From Rhodococcus sp. KBS0724 (lineage in GTDB: Bacteria > Actinomycetota > Actinomycetes > Mycobacteriales > Mycobacteriaceae): a stretch of DNA of 64,000 nucleotides. Shown piece after piece: positions 49,455 through 57,731 of this stretch (within the stretch, counting starts at the first letter, position 1; the number at the start of each line of letters is the position of its first letter). The notes under the pieces are model-generated. The model searched no databases and had not been told where the DNA came from. It saw only the letters and a program-made list of their open reading frames with translations. The stretch spans positions 8,619 through 72,618 of the forward strand of contig NZ_VCBX02000003.1 in NCBI RefSeq assembly GCF_005938745.2, given 5' to 3'. The translations under genes and the position numbers were made by a program.

Positions 49455-49610
49455 ATGGCGAAGAACACGGGGCGCGGACATCGCGTCGGCGCAGTCAAAA
49501 GCCGCAGCGAATTCAAGGTCGGGAAGACCTGGTTCAAACGCGACACATCCACCGGAAAGATTCTCAACGGAAGCTCGCAGCAGCACAAGGGCGTCCGGAA
49601 CGAAAAATGA
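49455..49610 (+). CDS. 51-aa basic protein
   Basis: A 51-residue Lys/Arg-rich protein with CAGGAGTCG before its ATG. Its plan, GRGHRVGAVKSRSEFKVGKTWFKRDTSTGKIL, matches a widespread family of tiny prokaryotic proteins of unknown role (GAV-R-R--F and the W-KRD-TTG motif). It is divergent from the XRE/ImmA pair and 193 bp ahead of a 304-aa gene in the same direction. It may be an early-expressed regulator or effector of that system. Confidence 0.65.
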   Translation: MAKNTGRGHRVGAVKSRSEFKVGKTWFKRDTSTGKILNGSSQQHKGVRNEK

Positions 49611-49802
49611 GTGGTCGGCCGATGCTTGCAGGCGTCTGCCGACCACCCGCATCTAACTGTCTCGATCCTGAAACGTCAGGTCGAGGCAGGACCGGCCCGA
49701 GGGCGCGGCGATGACTTTGGAGAGTCGGCGTGAGCGTACAGGAGTTTCCTGGGACAGGTAGTCCCTCCTCCTCCTTGGGCCACAACCTAAGAAGGGGGAG
49801 CT

Positions 49803-50717
49803 GTGGCTCTCATTACCGATTACTACGGGATCTCGGATCCCGTGCCTTTCCTTGACGTTGACATCTCGGTCGACAACAGGATGTTCGTCGACCCGTATGC
49901 AATTCGGCTTGCCGGCGGCACGGATCCATTTGCTGCACAGGCAAATCAATGTACTGAGAGTTTCTTTGCTGAAGTTACTCGATGCGTGCTCACTCCTGGC
50001 GGGGTCGCACGTCGACAAGGCCTCGAACTTTTGCAGCGGTTCGTTGAGCCATGGGAGACACGACTTGGATTGGCCGCCAATAGTTTCAGTGGCCACGGTG
50101 GGGCCGGAGAAGTCGGGTCCTGGATCTGGACGAGCCTTAACACTGAACTTGAGGCGCTGATCAGGGTGAGTGTGCTCCGTCAGATCGAGGATCTTCCACT
50201 GTTTGTCGAGGGTATCGATCGCGACATCACATCAGACATCACCACGAGAATCGTATTTGAACCGCTGGCCAATTTCACTGCCGAGATGGTCGAGCAATTT
50301 CCGCAGTTCCGATCTGGCCGACATCGTGTCGAGAGATTCACCAGGCAGGTGTGGGATCCCCATGCGAGAGGGTGGACGGACAAGGTGCTGATGCTGCCGG
50401 TTGCGGACGGAAAGCCGCTTGTCCTGGTTCCGCGAGCGTGGGCCCGCTCTACGCTGTTGATGTCTGCGCGTCGTTATTACGAAACGAGCGTGCTCAGCTA
50501 CGCACAAATGGAGCGTGCGGTGGTAGCCAGCGACGGTAAGGTCCTGACGTCCCCGAAGGATGTTCTCAAAATCCAGCCCGGGCTGGAACGTGGTCGCGCC
50601 ACGAATATCAGTATGACCCACCGAGCGCATGCCAAGGACGACGACCTGCTTGATCTCTTCCGGCGCTTCGTCCGGGCACGGAGAGCGTCGACCGAAAGTC
50701 ACCAGCGCGTAGCCTGA
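49803..50717 (+). CDS. 304-aa protein of unknown family
   Basis: Starts at GTG 49803 with AAGAAGGGGGAGC before it. Conserved-looking motifs are YGISDPVPFLDVDISVDNRMFVDPYAIRL near the start, with closely spaced Asp residues that could bind metal, a Gly-rich SGHGGAGEVGSW (95-106), and LFVEGIDRDITSDITTRIVF (about 140-160). The rest is helical with an RRYYETSVLSYAQMERA segment. I do not recognise the family. The Asp-rich front and the DITSDITT part suggest an enzyme, possibly a nuclease or NTP-binding protein. It forms a candidate system with the 51-aa protein and the XRE/ImmA switch. A strong hairpin ends it. Confidence 0.6.
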   Translation: MALITDYYGISDPVPFLDVDISVDNRMFVDPYAIRLAGGTDPFAAQANQCTESFFAEVTRCVLTPGGVARRQGLELLQRFVEPWETRLGLAANSFSGHGGAGEVGSWIWTSLNTELEALIRVSVLRQIEDLPLFVEGIDRDITSDITTRIVFEPLANFTAEMVEQFPQFRSGRHRVERFTRQVWDPHARGWTDKVLMLPVADGKPLVLVPRAWARSTLLMSARRYYETSVLSYAQMERAVVASDGKVLTSPKDVLKIQPGLERGRATNISMTHRAHAKDDDLLDLFRRFVRARRASTESHQRVA

Positions 50718-50731
50718 CTTCCTTGGTCGAG

Positions 50732-50776
50732 AGCACGGAAGGCCCCGCATAGATTGTGTGCGGGGCCTTCGTGCTT
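50732..50776. terminator. Hairpin between the defence island and the transfer operon
   Basis: AGCACGGAAGGCCCCGCA pairs with TGCGGGGCCTTCGTGCT (one bulge). It can terminate the 304-aa gene on one side and the converging transfer operon on the other. Confidence 0.85.
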
Positions 50777-50791
50777 CTTTGGATTACCTAC

Positions 50792-51745
50792 CTATCGGCC
50801 GGCATGTTGGCGGTCGCGCCCCTGTGACTTGTTCGTCTTCCCCTTCCGTGCGACTGGCGGCTTGCCCGGTCCGGTGCGGACCGCATCGCGAGCGGGCCGT
50901 CCCTGCGCAGTGTCGGCCGACATGCGAGCTGCGATCGCTTCGGAGTCGACGCCGGCCGCGTGCATGCTGTTCGCGAACGTGGTCCGCCGGTCAGCGGAGT
51001 CATACTTCTCGACAGCTTCGCCACGCTCATCGTCACCCTGGACGCGGTTGCCTTCCTCGACTGCCGTTGATTTTTCGGGCTGCGATCGCTGCCAGTCCCC
51101 GACAAGTTCTTTCTCGGCTTCGGTCCGTTCGTCCTTCCCCGCATCCGGGCCGTACGTCTGCTCCCAGACGGCGAACCACTCTGGAGTGTTCTCCCGAGCC
51201 CACGTCTTCGCCTCTTCGAGCTCGACCGCTGCGCGTTCGGCTTTACGGTCGGCGCTCTCGGCCGCGGTCATCGCAGCACCAGCTTCGACGCGATCCTGCG
51301 CAGCCCGCTTCTGCTCCGTACCGGCGACGTCCTTGTATGCACGGCCGTAGGCGAGGAAGTCCCGTGCTGCCTGATCGTTGTCGACGTCGAAGCCGTATCG
51401 CTGGTGGACTTCGGAACGGATCTTGTGTGCAGCCTGGGCAGCGATCTCCGATTCAGGGCTCCACGCCTTTGCCTGCAAGTAGGCGTCGGTGATCGCCTCC
51501 GGCTTTGCTTGATCCCACCACTGCTTGTCCGAGACTCCTCGGAGCTGCGTCTCGGCGGCTGTCCGTTCGACCTTGAGACGTTCGGCGTACTCGCGAGTTG
51601 CCTGTTCGCTGCGATGCTGTGCGTCCCGCATCCGTTGTTCGCGGGAGCGGGCCATCTGCTCGGCGAGTCGGCTCATCACCTGCATTGCCACGCGCATCGC
51701 CATGCCCATTTCGCGGCCGATCGTGCCTACTTCGTCATCGGACAT
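50792..51745 (-). CDS. Conjugation-operon protein of unknown function (last gene)
   Basis: A 317-residue, highly charged helical protein (MGMAMRVAMQVMSRLAEQMARSREQRMRDAQHRSEQATREYAERLK, then many Glu/Arg/Ala helices), with a basic Pro-rich tail (GPGKPPVARKGKTNKSQGRDRQHAGR). Long coiled-coil proteins at this place are common in actinobacterial transfer operons, perhaps as relaxosome or coupling adaptors. Its last codons have a decayed duplicate at 43391. It starts 63 bp after the DUF4913 gene and belongs to the same operon. Confidence 0.7.
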   Translation of the reverse strand: MSDDEVGTIGREMGMAMRVAMQVMSRLAEQMARSREQRMRDAQHRSEQATREYAERLKVERTAAETQLRGVSDKQWWDQAKPEAITDAYLQAKAWSPESEIAAQAAHKIRSEVHQRYGFDVDNDQAARDFLAYGRAYKDVAGTEQKRAAQDRVEAGAAMTAAESADRKAERAAVELEEAKTWARENTPEWFAVWEQTYGPDAGKDERTEAEKELVGDWQRSQPEKSTAVEEGNRVQGDDERGEAVEKYDSADRRTTFANSMHAAGVDSEAIAARMSADTAQGRPARDAVRTGPGKPPVARKGKTNKSQGRDRQHAGR

Positions 51746-51808
51746 CTGTTCTCACCTTTCGTCGGACCGGTCCGCCGGGTGCGGGCCGAAAGTGCGGTTT
51801 CGCGGGGG

Positions 51809-52519
51809 TCACGTCTCGCGCTGATCGGGGAACAGTGCGTCCGGAGCCTTGTCGGTGGGCAGTGGCTTCACGGAACCTTTGTGGCCCCGCTCGGCCGAGC
51901 ACGCTTTGAAGGGGCCATCGCCGGCGAACAGCTTTTCCATGTGGTGATCGGCGTGATCGCGCCACCACACACTCATGCCGGTCTTCGCATCCAGGCGTAG
52001 GTACTCCCACGCCCGCCAGAGAGCTTCGACGCGGTTGACCGCTTCCTCGTGCTTCCACCACTGCGGGCACCACACACGCGAAGGTGTGTCCATCACCTGA
52101 CGGCGGTAGGTCGGGGCGAGCCAGTCGCGCATGAATTCTTCTGCCGAGCCGAACACCATCTGCGGTTCAGGCTCGGGTTCGGGTTCCTCCGGGATCTCGA
52201 GCGCCGCCGCGAGCTGCGTGGCGAGGCGCGCTTGTGCGGCTTCCTGGAGCTGGGCATGCAGTTCGGGAGTGAGCATTTCCTCGAACTTCGCGGCTGCGAT
52301 CGCATCGGCTTCCTTGCTGATCCGTTTGTCCATCGCCCGTGCCACGAACCCTTCCATCTGCGCACTGAGCGCAGCGGCAGGTTCGGCCGGCGCAGCGATG
52401 CCGGGATCAACAGCGGGCGCCGGGTCGCCGGGGTCGTCGATCGGCACCTCGTCGTAGGCACCTTCCGGTGGCGGCTCGAAGTCGTCGGCGAATCCGGGGA
52501 AGTCGAAATCGGTGCTCAT
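51809..52519 (-). CDS. DUF4913 protein of the transfer operon
   Basis: A 236-residue protein from ATG 52519, overlapping the stop of the coupling-protein gene (ATGA); the open frame extends further upstream but the overlap marks the start. The DUF4913 signature is GSAEEFMRDWLAPTYRRQVMDTPSRVWCPQWWKHEEAVNRVEALWRAWEYLRLDAKTGMSVWWRDHADHHMEKLFAGDGPFKACSA in the C-terminal half. The N-terminal half is Pro/Glu-rich. DUF4913 genes sit next to VirD4-like genes on actinobacterial plasmids; the function is not known. Confidence 0.85.
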   Translation of the reverse strand: MSTDFDFPGFADDFEPPPEGAYDEVPIDDPGDPAPAVDPGIAAPAEPAAALSAQMEGFVARAMDKRISKEADAIAAAKFEEMLTPELHAQLQEAAQARLATQLAAALEIPEEPEPEPEPQMVFGSAEEFMRDWLAPTYRRQVMDTPSRVWCPQWWKHEEAVNRVEALWRAWEYLRLDAKTGMSVWWRDHADHHMEKLFAGDGPFKACSAERGHKGSVKPLPTDKAPDALFPDQRET

Positions 52520-54379
52520 GCGACCAGCTCCACTGCGTCGACGGCGCCGACCTTGGTGACGGCCTTCGCCAGGGTCTTCTCCGGTTCGGGATCGTGAACC
52601 TTGATCGAGGCCACGACAGCGTCCTTGTTCGGTCCCTCCCACCAGGGCACTGTCTTCACCAGCGTCGGTGAGTTACCCGAGGAACGTACGACCGCGCGGC
52701 CGCGGGGTAGCGCTTCGAGTTCGGCTTCGGTGAGGGTGCGTTCCTTGCTTCGGTGCTTGGAGACGCTGCGACCGTTGCCGCTGTTGGAGACGGAGCCGGT
52801 GATTTCCCAGTGCTCACCGATCGCGGTGGACATGTCCTTGAGGAAGTTGCCGTCGTCGACTGCGACGCCGCCGCCGTAGACGCGCACGTTCGAGGCGGAC
52901 CACAGTTTGCTCATGCCCTTGGCGCCCCACACGTCCTCGCCCTGTGACCAGGACTGCAAGATCGCCATGATCAGGATGCCGCGTGAGCCGTAGTGGCTGT
53001 AGAGGCCGGGGAGCTTCGTCCAGCGCACCACGTTGGCGACCTCGTCGAGAGCTGCAATCAGCGGCTTGGGTAGACGGCCCTTCGGGGAGCTGGTGGCCAG
53101 CTGCTCAGCGGCGTCGATGATCGCGACCGTCAGAGCTGTGACCAGCGGACCGGCCGAACCGTTGCCTTCTCGCGAGAGGCTGTACATCGTCTCGTCGTTC
53201 GCGACGAACGCCCGAGGATCGAAATGCGGACGATTGTCCCCCGGACCCATCGGTCGCACCCACGGATGGACCGCGGAAAGCTTGAGCGAGCGAATCATCT
53301 TCTTCGCCGTGGTGAAAACACCGGAACGCTGCTTTTCGGTCTGGTTGTACTGCGCCGCCAGGCCACTTGCCTGCATCGCGTACTTCCCGCCGGCCGCCTC
53401 CTTCAAGATTGCGACAGGTTCGTCGTTGGTCTCCTGCGTCGCCCAGAGGTACACATCGGTGATCGGACGGTTGTCGACAGCGGCCGCGAGGAGCAGCCCG
53501 GCGACCAGGTCTTGCCCTTCCGGATCGAAGAACGGGTCCTTTTTCGCCTCGACTCCGTCGTCACCAGCCGCGAAGTGTTCCGCCAGGTCAGCGGCCTTGA
53601 CCTCGTCGGTGACCCAGGACAACGGATTCCACCACCACGTCGGTTCCTCACCGGCGACGCCCTGCGGATCGAACACCCATACCTTCCGCGGAACGAGGGT
53701 GTTCACATGCACTTTGCCCTTCGCGACGGGCTTGGCCGGGTCGCTGTAGGTTCCCCAGTCCACCGACCGGGCCTTGACCGTGTTTCCCGTCTCCTGGTCG
53801 ATCCGACGTGGTCAGCACCGCTCCCAGCGCCGACAGGATCGCCGGAATGACCCGAGAGGAGGACTTACCGGTACGCGGTCCCCAGATGTCGCAGTGAAGA
53901 TCCTGGTAGCTGCCGCGCAGCATCCGCCCGGTGAGCAGGTGCTTCCCGATCTGCACCCCGACCGCTTTCGTTCGGTCCTTGAGCTCTTCTTTCATGCCCA
54001 AGCTCTTGTACGCGACCGAGCGGCATTCCTTTTCGGTGATGCCCTTGATGTCGCGTCCGGTGCCCATGACCTTCGCTTTCGCGTCGATGCGGGTCTTCTC
54101 CCCCTGCACCCGCCGCACCAGCACGGCCGTGGCCACCACGAGAGCGATCACTGCTGCCAGGACCAGGGCAACCACCAGGGTCGACCCGGTCTCCCACACG
54201 AGTTCACCTCGAATCAAGCCCTTGACGATCGCGATCGGGTTTCCCGGCGCGGCCTGGTCGGTCCCGAGGTGGATACCTGCCCACACGCTGCCACCGACCA
54301 CCGCCACTAAACCGGCGATGAGCACCGCCGGCAACAGCCCGTCCGAGGCTGATGGATCTTTCACTGTCCTGGTACTCAT
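52516..54379 (-). pseudogene. VirD4/TraG-like coupling protein, split by a frameshift
   Basis: The N-terminal part (from ATG 54379: MSTRTVKD, two TM segments at about residues 13-35 and 58-82, then DIWGPRTGKSSSRVIPAILSALGAVLTTS with the Walker A motif) and the C-terminal part (ending at 52516: KVWVFDPQGVAGEEPTWWWNPLSW, LIAALDEVANVVRWTKLPGLYSHYGSRGILIMAILQSWSQGEDVWG with the Walker B motif) lie in different frames. The change falls near 53798-53812 and needs one extra base (or a loss of two). Together they make a normal T4CP of about 620 residues. The start overlaps the nuclease gene stop and the end overlaps the DUF4913 start. Confidence 0.85.
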
Positions 54380-54930
54380 CAGTTTGCCTCTCCGTTGCAC
54401 GGCGGACCCCAGAGTCCGATTCCTGCCGAACGCGCATCCTCTTGCGCCCCAGCTATTTCCGCGGTCTTCTCGATAGGTGTGTTGCCGTAGACGTACGCCC
54501 GCGCCATACCCTCCCGCGCCGCAAGTACGCCGTAATCGGTGCCGTCCGGCAAGGTCAGATAACGCAGCGATCGGCCGTATCGGTCGACATCGTCGGAGCG
54601 AGGGTCGCCCGTCAACGTCACCGCTGCATCGTCGAGCATCGTGTGCGCCCAGGCGCTCGCTTCCGGTCCCCAACACTGCACCGCCGCATCGGGTTTCACC
54701 GTCTCCGGAGTGTCGATCCCCAAGATCCGGACCCGGACGTCCTCGCCGGAAGCCAGACGGACATCGGCAGTGTCGCCGTCGACGACCCGGACCACCTGAC
54801 CCGACGTCGACGCCGCGGAATCGGTGACCGGTGCGATCAACTCGCGAACAGTGACCGTTCCCCAGACACCGGCCCCGACGACCGCGAGCACAACTGCGCA
54901 GTTCAGCAGACGGTGCGCTCCCCCGCTCAT
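54379..54930 (-). CDS. Staphylococcal-nuclease-like (thermonuclease) membrane protein
   Basis: A 183-residue protein with one N-terminal TM segment (residues 8-28) and an SNase domain: VVRVVDGDTADVRLASGEDVRVRILGIDTPETVKPDAAVQCWGPEASAWAHTMLDDAAVTLTGDPRSDDVDRYGRSLRYLTL. The catalytic set (Arg of VRIL, Asp/Glu of GIDTPE, Arg of DRYGR) is present. It overlaps both neighbours by ATGA. SNase-like proteins occur in several plasmid transfer operons; they may trim DNA at the mating channel. Confidence 0.88.
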   Translation of the reverse strand: MSGGAHRLLNCAVVLAVVGAGVWGTVTVRELIAPVTDSAASTSGQVVRVVDGDTADVRLASGEDVRVRILGIDTPETVKPDAAVQCWGPEASAWAHTMLDDAAVTLTGDPRSDDVDRYGRSLRYLTLPDGTDYGVLAAREGMARAYVYGNTPIEKTAEIAGAQEDARSAGIGLWGPPCNGEAN

Positions 54931-55166
54931 GAGATCTCCACGACGGTGGTGACGGTGGCGATGTAGCCGGGGCGTTCGCTGCGCATCATCCCTGGCTGCT
55001 GCACTGACGTGGGCGTGATGGTGTGCGAATGTCCCTGCACGACAACGAAAGTGTTGTTCGACTCCAGTTCGCCGAGCAGTTCCTGCAAGGTTTCGAGGGC
55101 GATGCCCAGTGCCGCCGCCGGCTCACCGGCAGCGGTTCCGGTCGCGTAGAGAAGTTCGTGACTCAT
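54927..55166 (-). CDS. Small transfer-operon protein
   Basis: A 79-residue protein coupled on both sides by ATGA overlaps, which fixes its start at 55166. The C-terminal half is strand-rich (NTFVVVQGHSHTITPTSV, PGYIATVTTVVEIS). No family is recognised. Confidence 0.65.
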   Translation of the reverse strand: MSHELLYATGTAAGEPAAALGIALETLQELLGELESNNTFVVVQGHSHTITPTSVQQPGMMRSERPGYIATVTTVVEIS

Positions 55167-55741
55167 CGCACGGCCACCGCACTCACGCGCCAGACGCCGA
55201 GTTTGGTCGCGCTCATGTATGCCGCGAAGGTGGTGCTGCTCAATGGTTTCCCCTCCGGTGTGGTTGCTGTTTGTGTGACCGCGAGAACGCGGGAAACTTT
55301 CGCCGGCTGATCGGCCGGGTGTTCGTCGCTGGTCACACTCGCCGATGCTGTGACGATCGCGCCCTCGTCCGCCCAGCTCTGCCACTGTTTGCCGGTGATC
55401 GGGGCGAGGGCGATGAAGGAACCGGAGTTCTCCGAGTAGTACCGCTCGTCGAAGAGCGGCGCGGCCCGCTGTGCTGCGGCCAGCTGGTTCGCTTCCTCGG
55501 CGGGGGCGTAGGAGAACAGGGCTTGCGCTGCGCCGACCATGACCGATTCCGGATCGTTCTGGTCGACTCCGGCGAATGCACCCGGCAGCGGCGGCGGGGG
55601 CGGGGTCGTCAGTGAGCTGTCGGCGGGGCCTCCCTCGTCGAGGGGATGATTGTCGTGCCCGTCACCTCCGGAACCACATCCGGCGAGCAGAAGCGCCCCG
55701 GCCAGCAGGGCAGCGGCCGCAGTGTTGCGTGTGCGAGTCAT
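55163..55741 (-). CDS. Lipoprotein of the transfer operon, VirB8/NTF2-like candidate
   Basis: A 192-residue predicted lipoprotein with lipobox LLAGC (Cys near residue 22), a Pro-rich linker and a folded domain (GVDQNDPESVMVGAAQALFSYAPAEEANQLAAAQRAAPLFDERYYSENSGSFIALAPITGKQWQSWADEGAIVTASASV). The helix-then-sheet plan, with a domain of about 130 residues outside the membrane, resembles NTF2-like VirB8/TcpC-type channel proteins. It is coupled to the following gene by ATGA. Assignment is by position and fold only. Confidence 0.68.
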   Translation of the reverse strand: MTRTRNTAAAALLAGALLLAGCGSGGDGHDNHPLDEGGPADSSLTTPPPPPLPGAFAGVDQNDPESVMVGAAQALFSYAPAEEANQLAAAQRAAPLFDERYYSENSGSFIALAPITGKQWQSWADEGAIVTASASVTSDEHPADQPAKVSRVLAVTQTATTPEGKPLSSTTFAAYMSATKLGVWRVSAVAVR

Positions 55742-55756
55742 GATCGTGTTCTCCCT

Positions 55757-57415
55757 TTATCCGAAACGCTTGACGTACATGTCTTCGCCGGCCCAACCCG
55801 AGAGCGGCATGATGGAGACGGTTTGCCCGGACTGCGGGGCGTTGAGCAGCATGTCCTGGCCGTTTTCGTTGCCGTAGTAGATGCCCACGTGGTGGGTGTC
55901 CCCACCGGCGCCGAAGTAGATCAGGTCGCCGGGTTGCTTCTGATCGAACGGAATGTCCTGTCCCCGAGCGTCGTACAGCTGACCGGGATTTGAGTGGCTT
56001 CCGGTGAAGTGCGGAAGCAGGATTTGTCCGCCGGAGGCTTGGAACACCGCGTACAGCGTCAGACCGGAGCAGTCGAATCCGACTTTGTTCGGATCGCCGT
56101 TCGCATCTCCTGCGCCGCCGCCGTCGCTGATGCCCTTGGTCGGGCCGTTCTGATCGCCGCCGCCCCACGCGTAGGTCGTACCGATCCAGCGAGAGGCGGC
56201 CGCGATGACGTTCGCGCCGAACGGTCCACCCGGCTTGAACTGCGGTCCGCCGGAGTTCGAGACTCCTGGAGTGCAGACACCGACACCGCCGTCGACGACC
56301 GCTGTCGCAACACCGACCTTGGCGATATCGGCCAACTCTTGCGGCGTGAGGTCCTTCCCTGCGCCCTTGAACTGGGCGGCGAGCTGACGGGCGAGCGGTT
56401 CGTCGTCGGCATACAACTCGGGATGCGCCGAACCCTGCACCGTCTGAGCGGCCACAGTGACCGGCATGGATTGCCACCCCGACACTTTGAGCAAGGCGTC
56501 GTAGAACTTCACGTTCGCGGTCACCGGGTTCATCAGCTCTTCCGCGGTCCCCCAGATGGTGACCTGCTGCTGAAACTGGTTGACCGAGAGGTGGTCGGAG
56601 CCGACGCCGTCGTGCGGGTATTGCAGCGATTCCGGGACGTTGGAGCTGGCGAGCATCCGGTACGTGCTTTCCTGGCTCTCCGTGGACAGGGCGACGACGA
56701 TTCCCTGTTCGGGAACCCCGAGCGACTCCCCGACTGCCACCGTTTGCTTTGCGAGAGCGAGCTGACTGGAATTCAGTCCGCCGGTGCCCGGTTCAGCTGG
56801 GTTGCTCGGTGCAGGTTCCTGTCCTGGTGCGGGCGCTGGTGCAGCGGCACCGGGTTCGGCGGCCTTGTCGACCCACGGCGCCGGATCGACGGCGGTCCCT
56901 GCGCCGTCAGGCAAACGGCCACCGTCCCACACCTCGAAGTGAAGGTGGGCGCCGGTGGACTCGCCGGCGTTGCCGATCTTGCCGATTTCCTGACCAGCGG
57001 AAACCTGGTCGCCGACCTTGACCAGAACGCCGTCGTCGAACATATGCCCGTAGACGGTCGAGTAAACCTTCCCGTCGATCTGGTGATCGAGAATGATCCA
57101 GTTGCCGAATCCGGCGGCAGGGCCGGCCGCGACGACTCGGCCGTCGGTGAATGCGTAGATCGGCGTGCCCACGGGACCGGCGCGGTCGATCCCCTGGTGT
57201 TGGGTTCCCCAGCGCGCACCGAATCCCGAAGTATCGGTGGTCTCGCTGCTCTTGGTCGGCTTGACCAGTGAGCCGGCGGGAGCCACCGATCCGACCCGAC
57301 CTCCGCCGGGTACGCAATCGGGATTCTCCGTGGCCGGACCGATGATGACCACGACGATCATCACCAAGCCCAGCAGTGCGGCGCCGCAGAATGCGCCGAT
57401 CTTTTTCACGTCCAT
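55757..57415 (-). CDS. T4SS cell-wall hydrolase with M23 and NlpC/P60 domains
   Basis: A 552-residue exported, membrane-anchored protein (TM at 8-28). Residues about 65-180 form an M23 (LytM) peptidase: GFGARWGTQHQGIDRAGPVGTPIYAFTDGRVVAAGPAAGFGNWIILDHQIDGKVYSTVYGHMFDDGVLVKVGDQVSAGQEIGKIGNAGESTGAHLHFEVW (HxH present). A Pro/Ala-rich linker follows, then a lysozyme-like middle part, and a C-terminal NlpC/P60 peptidase (VGFDCSGLTLYAVFQASGG, THHVGIYYG) with Cys and His. It opens the peptidoglycan for the conjugation channel. Confidence 0.92.
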   Translation of the reverse strand: MDVKKIGAFCGAALLGLVMIVVVIIGPATENPDCVPGGGRVGSVAPAGSLVKPTKSSETTDTSGFGARWGTQHQGIDRAGPVGTPIYAFTDGRVVAAGPAAGFGNWIILDHQIDGKVYSTVYGHMFDDGVLVKVGDQVSAGQEIGKIGNAGESTGAHLHFEVWDGGRLPDGAGTAVDPAPWVDKAAEPGAAAPAPAPGQEPAPSNPAEPGTGGLNSSQLALAKQTVAVGESLGVPEQGIVVALSTESQESTYRMLASSNVPESLQYPHDGVGSDHLSVNQFQQQVTIWGTAEELMNPVTANVKFYDALLKVSGWQSMPVTVAAQTVQGSAHPELYADDEPLARQLAAQFKGAGKDLTPQELADIAKVGVATAVVDGGVGVCTPGVSNSGGPQFKPGGPFGANVIAAASRWIGTTYAWGGGDQNGPTKGISDGGGAGDANGDPNKVGFDCSGLTLYAVFQASGGQILLPHFTGSHSNPGQLYDARGQDIPFDQKQPGDLIYFGAGGDTHHVGIYYGNENGQDMLLNAPQSGQTVSIMPLSGWAGEDMYVKRFG

Positions 57416-57434
57416 GATTTCAGGTGACCTGCCC

Positions 57435-57731
57435 CTACTGCCTGCGGCCGTGGAGGTGATCGGAGAGTTCGTTGATCAGCTCCGTCGCAGCCGCGAGCTG
57501 GACCCGGTGCTCTTGTTCGAGACGAGCGGTGTCGACGCGCCGGGTCGCGGCCATCTCCGGATCTGCGTTGACCCAGTTCCGGAGCGTGTTCGGATGCACT
57601 TCCAACGCTTCGGCGACCAGCACGATCGCCTTCCACCGCGAGGACACCTTCGTGGTCAGCTCGGCGACCTTCTTGACCGCAGCTGCCCGCAATTGCGGGG
57701 TGAGCGACTTGTACTTGCGTTCGGCGATCAT
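57435..57731 (-). CDS. Small HTH protein (transposase-like) inside the transfer operon
   Basis: A 98-residue protein. Residues 8-60 (YKSLTPQLRAAAVKKVAELTTKVSSRWKAIVLVAEALEVHPNTLRNWVNADP) resemble the helix-turn-helix of IS3 OrfA-type transposases; the rest is a zipper-like helix. It overlaps the ATPase gene stop by ATGA, so it is a fixed operon member, not a random insertion. It may have been recruited as a regulator of the operon. Confidence 0.68.
   Translation of the reverse strand: MIAERKYKSLTPQLRAAAVKKVAELTTKVSSRWKAIVLVAEALEVHPNTLRNWVNADPEMAATRRVDTARLEQEHRVQLAAATELINELSDHLHGRRQ

Noticed and set aside
53798..53812. Programmed frameshift in the coupling protein gene
   Set aside because: No slippery heptamer or strong downstream structure is obvious at the switch point, and such a shift is not known for this family.
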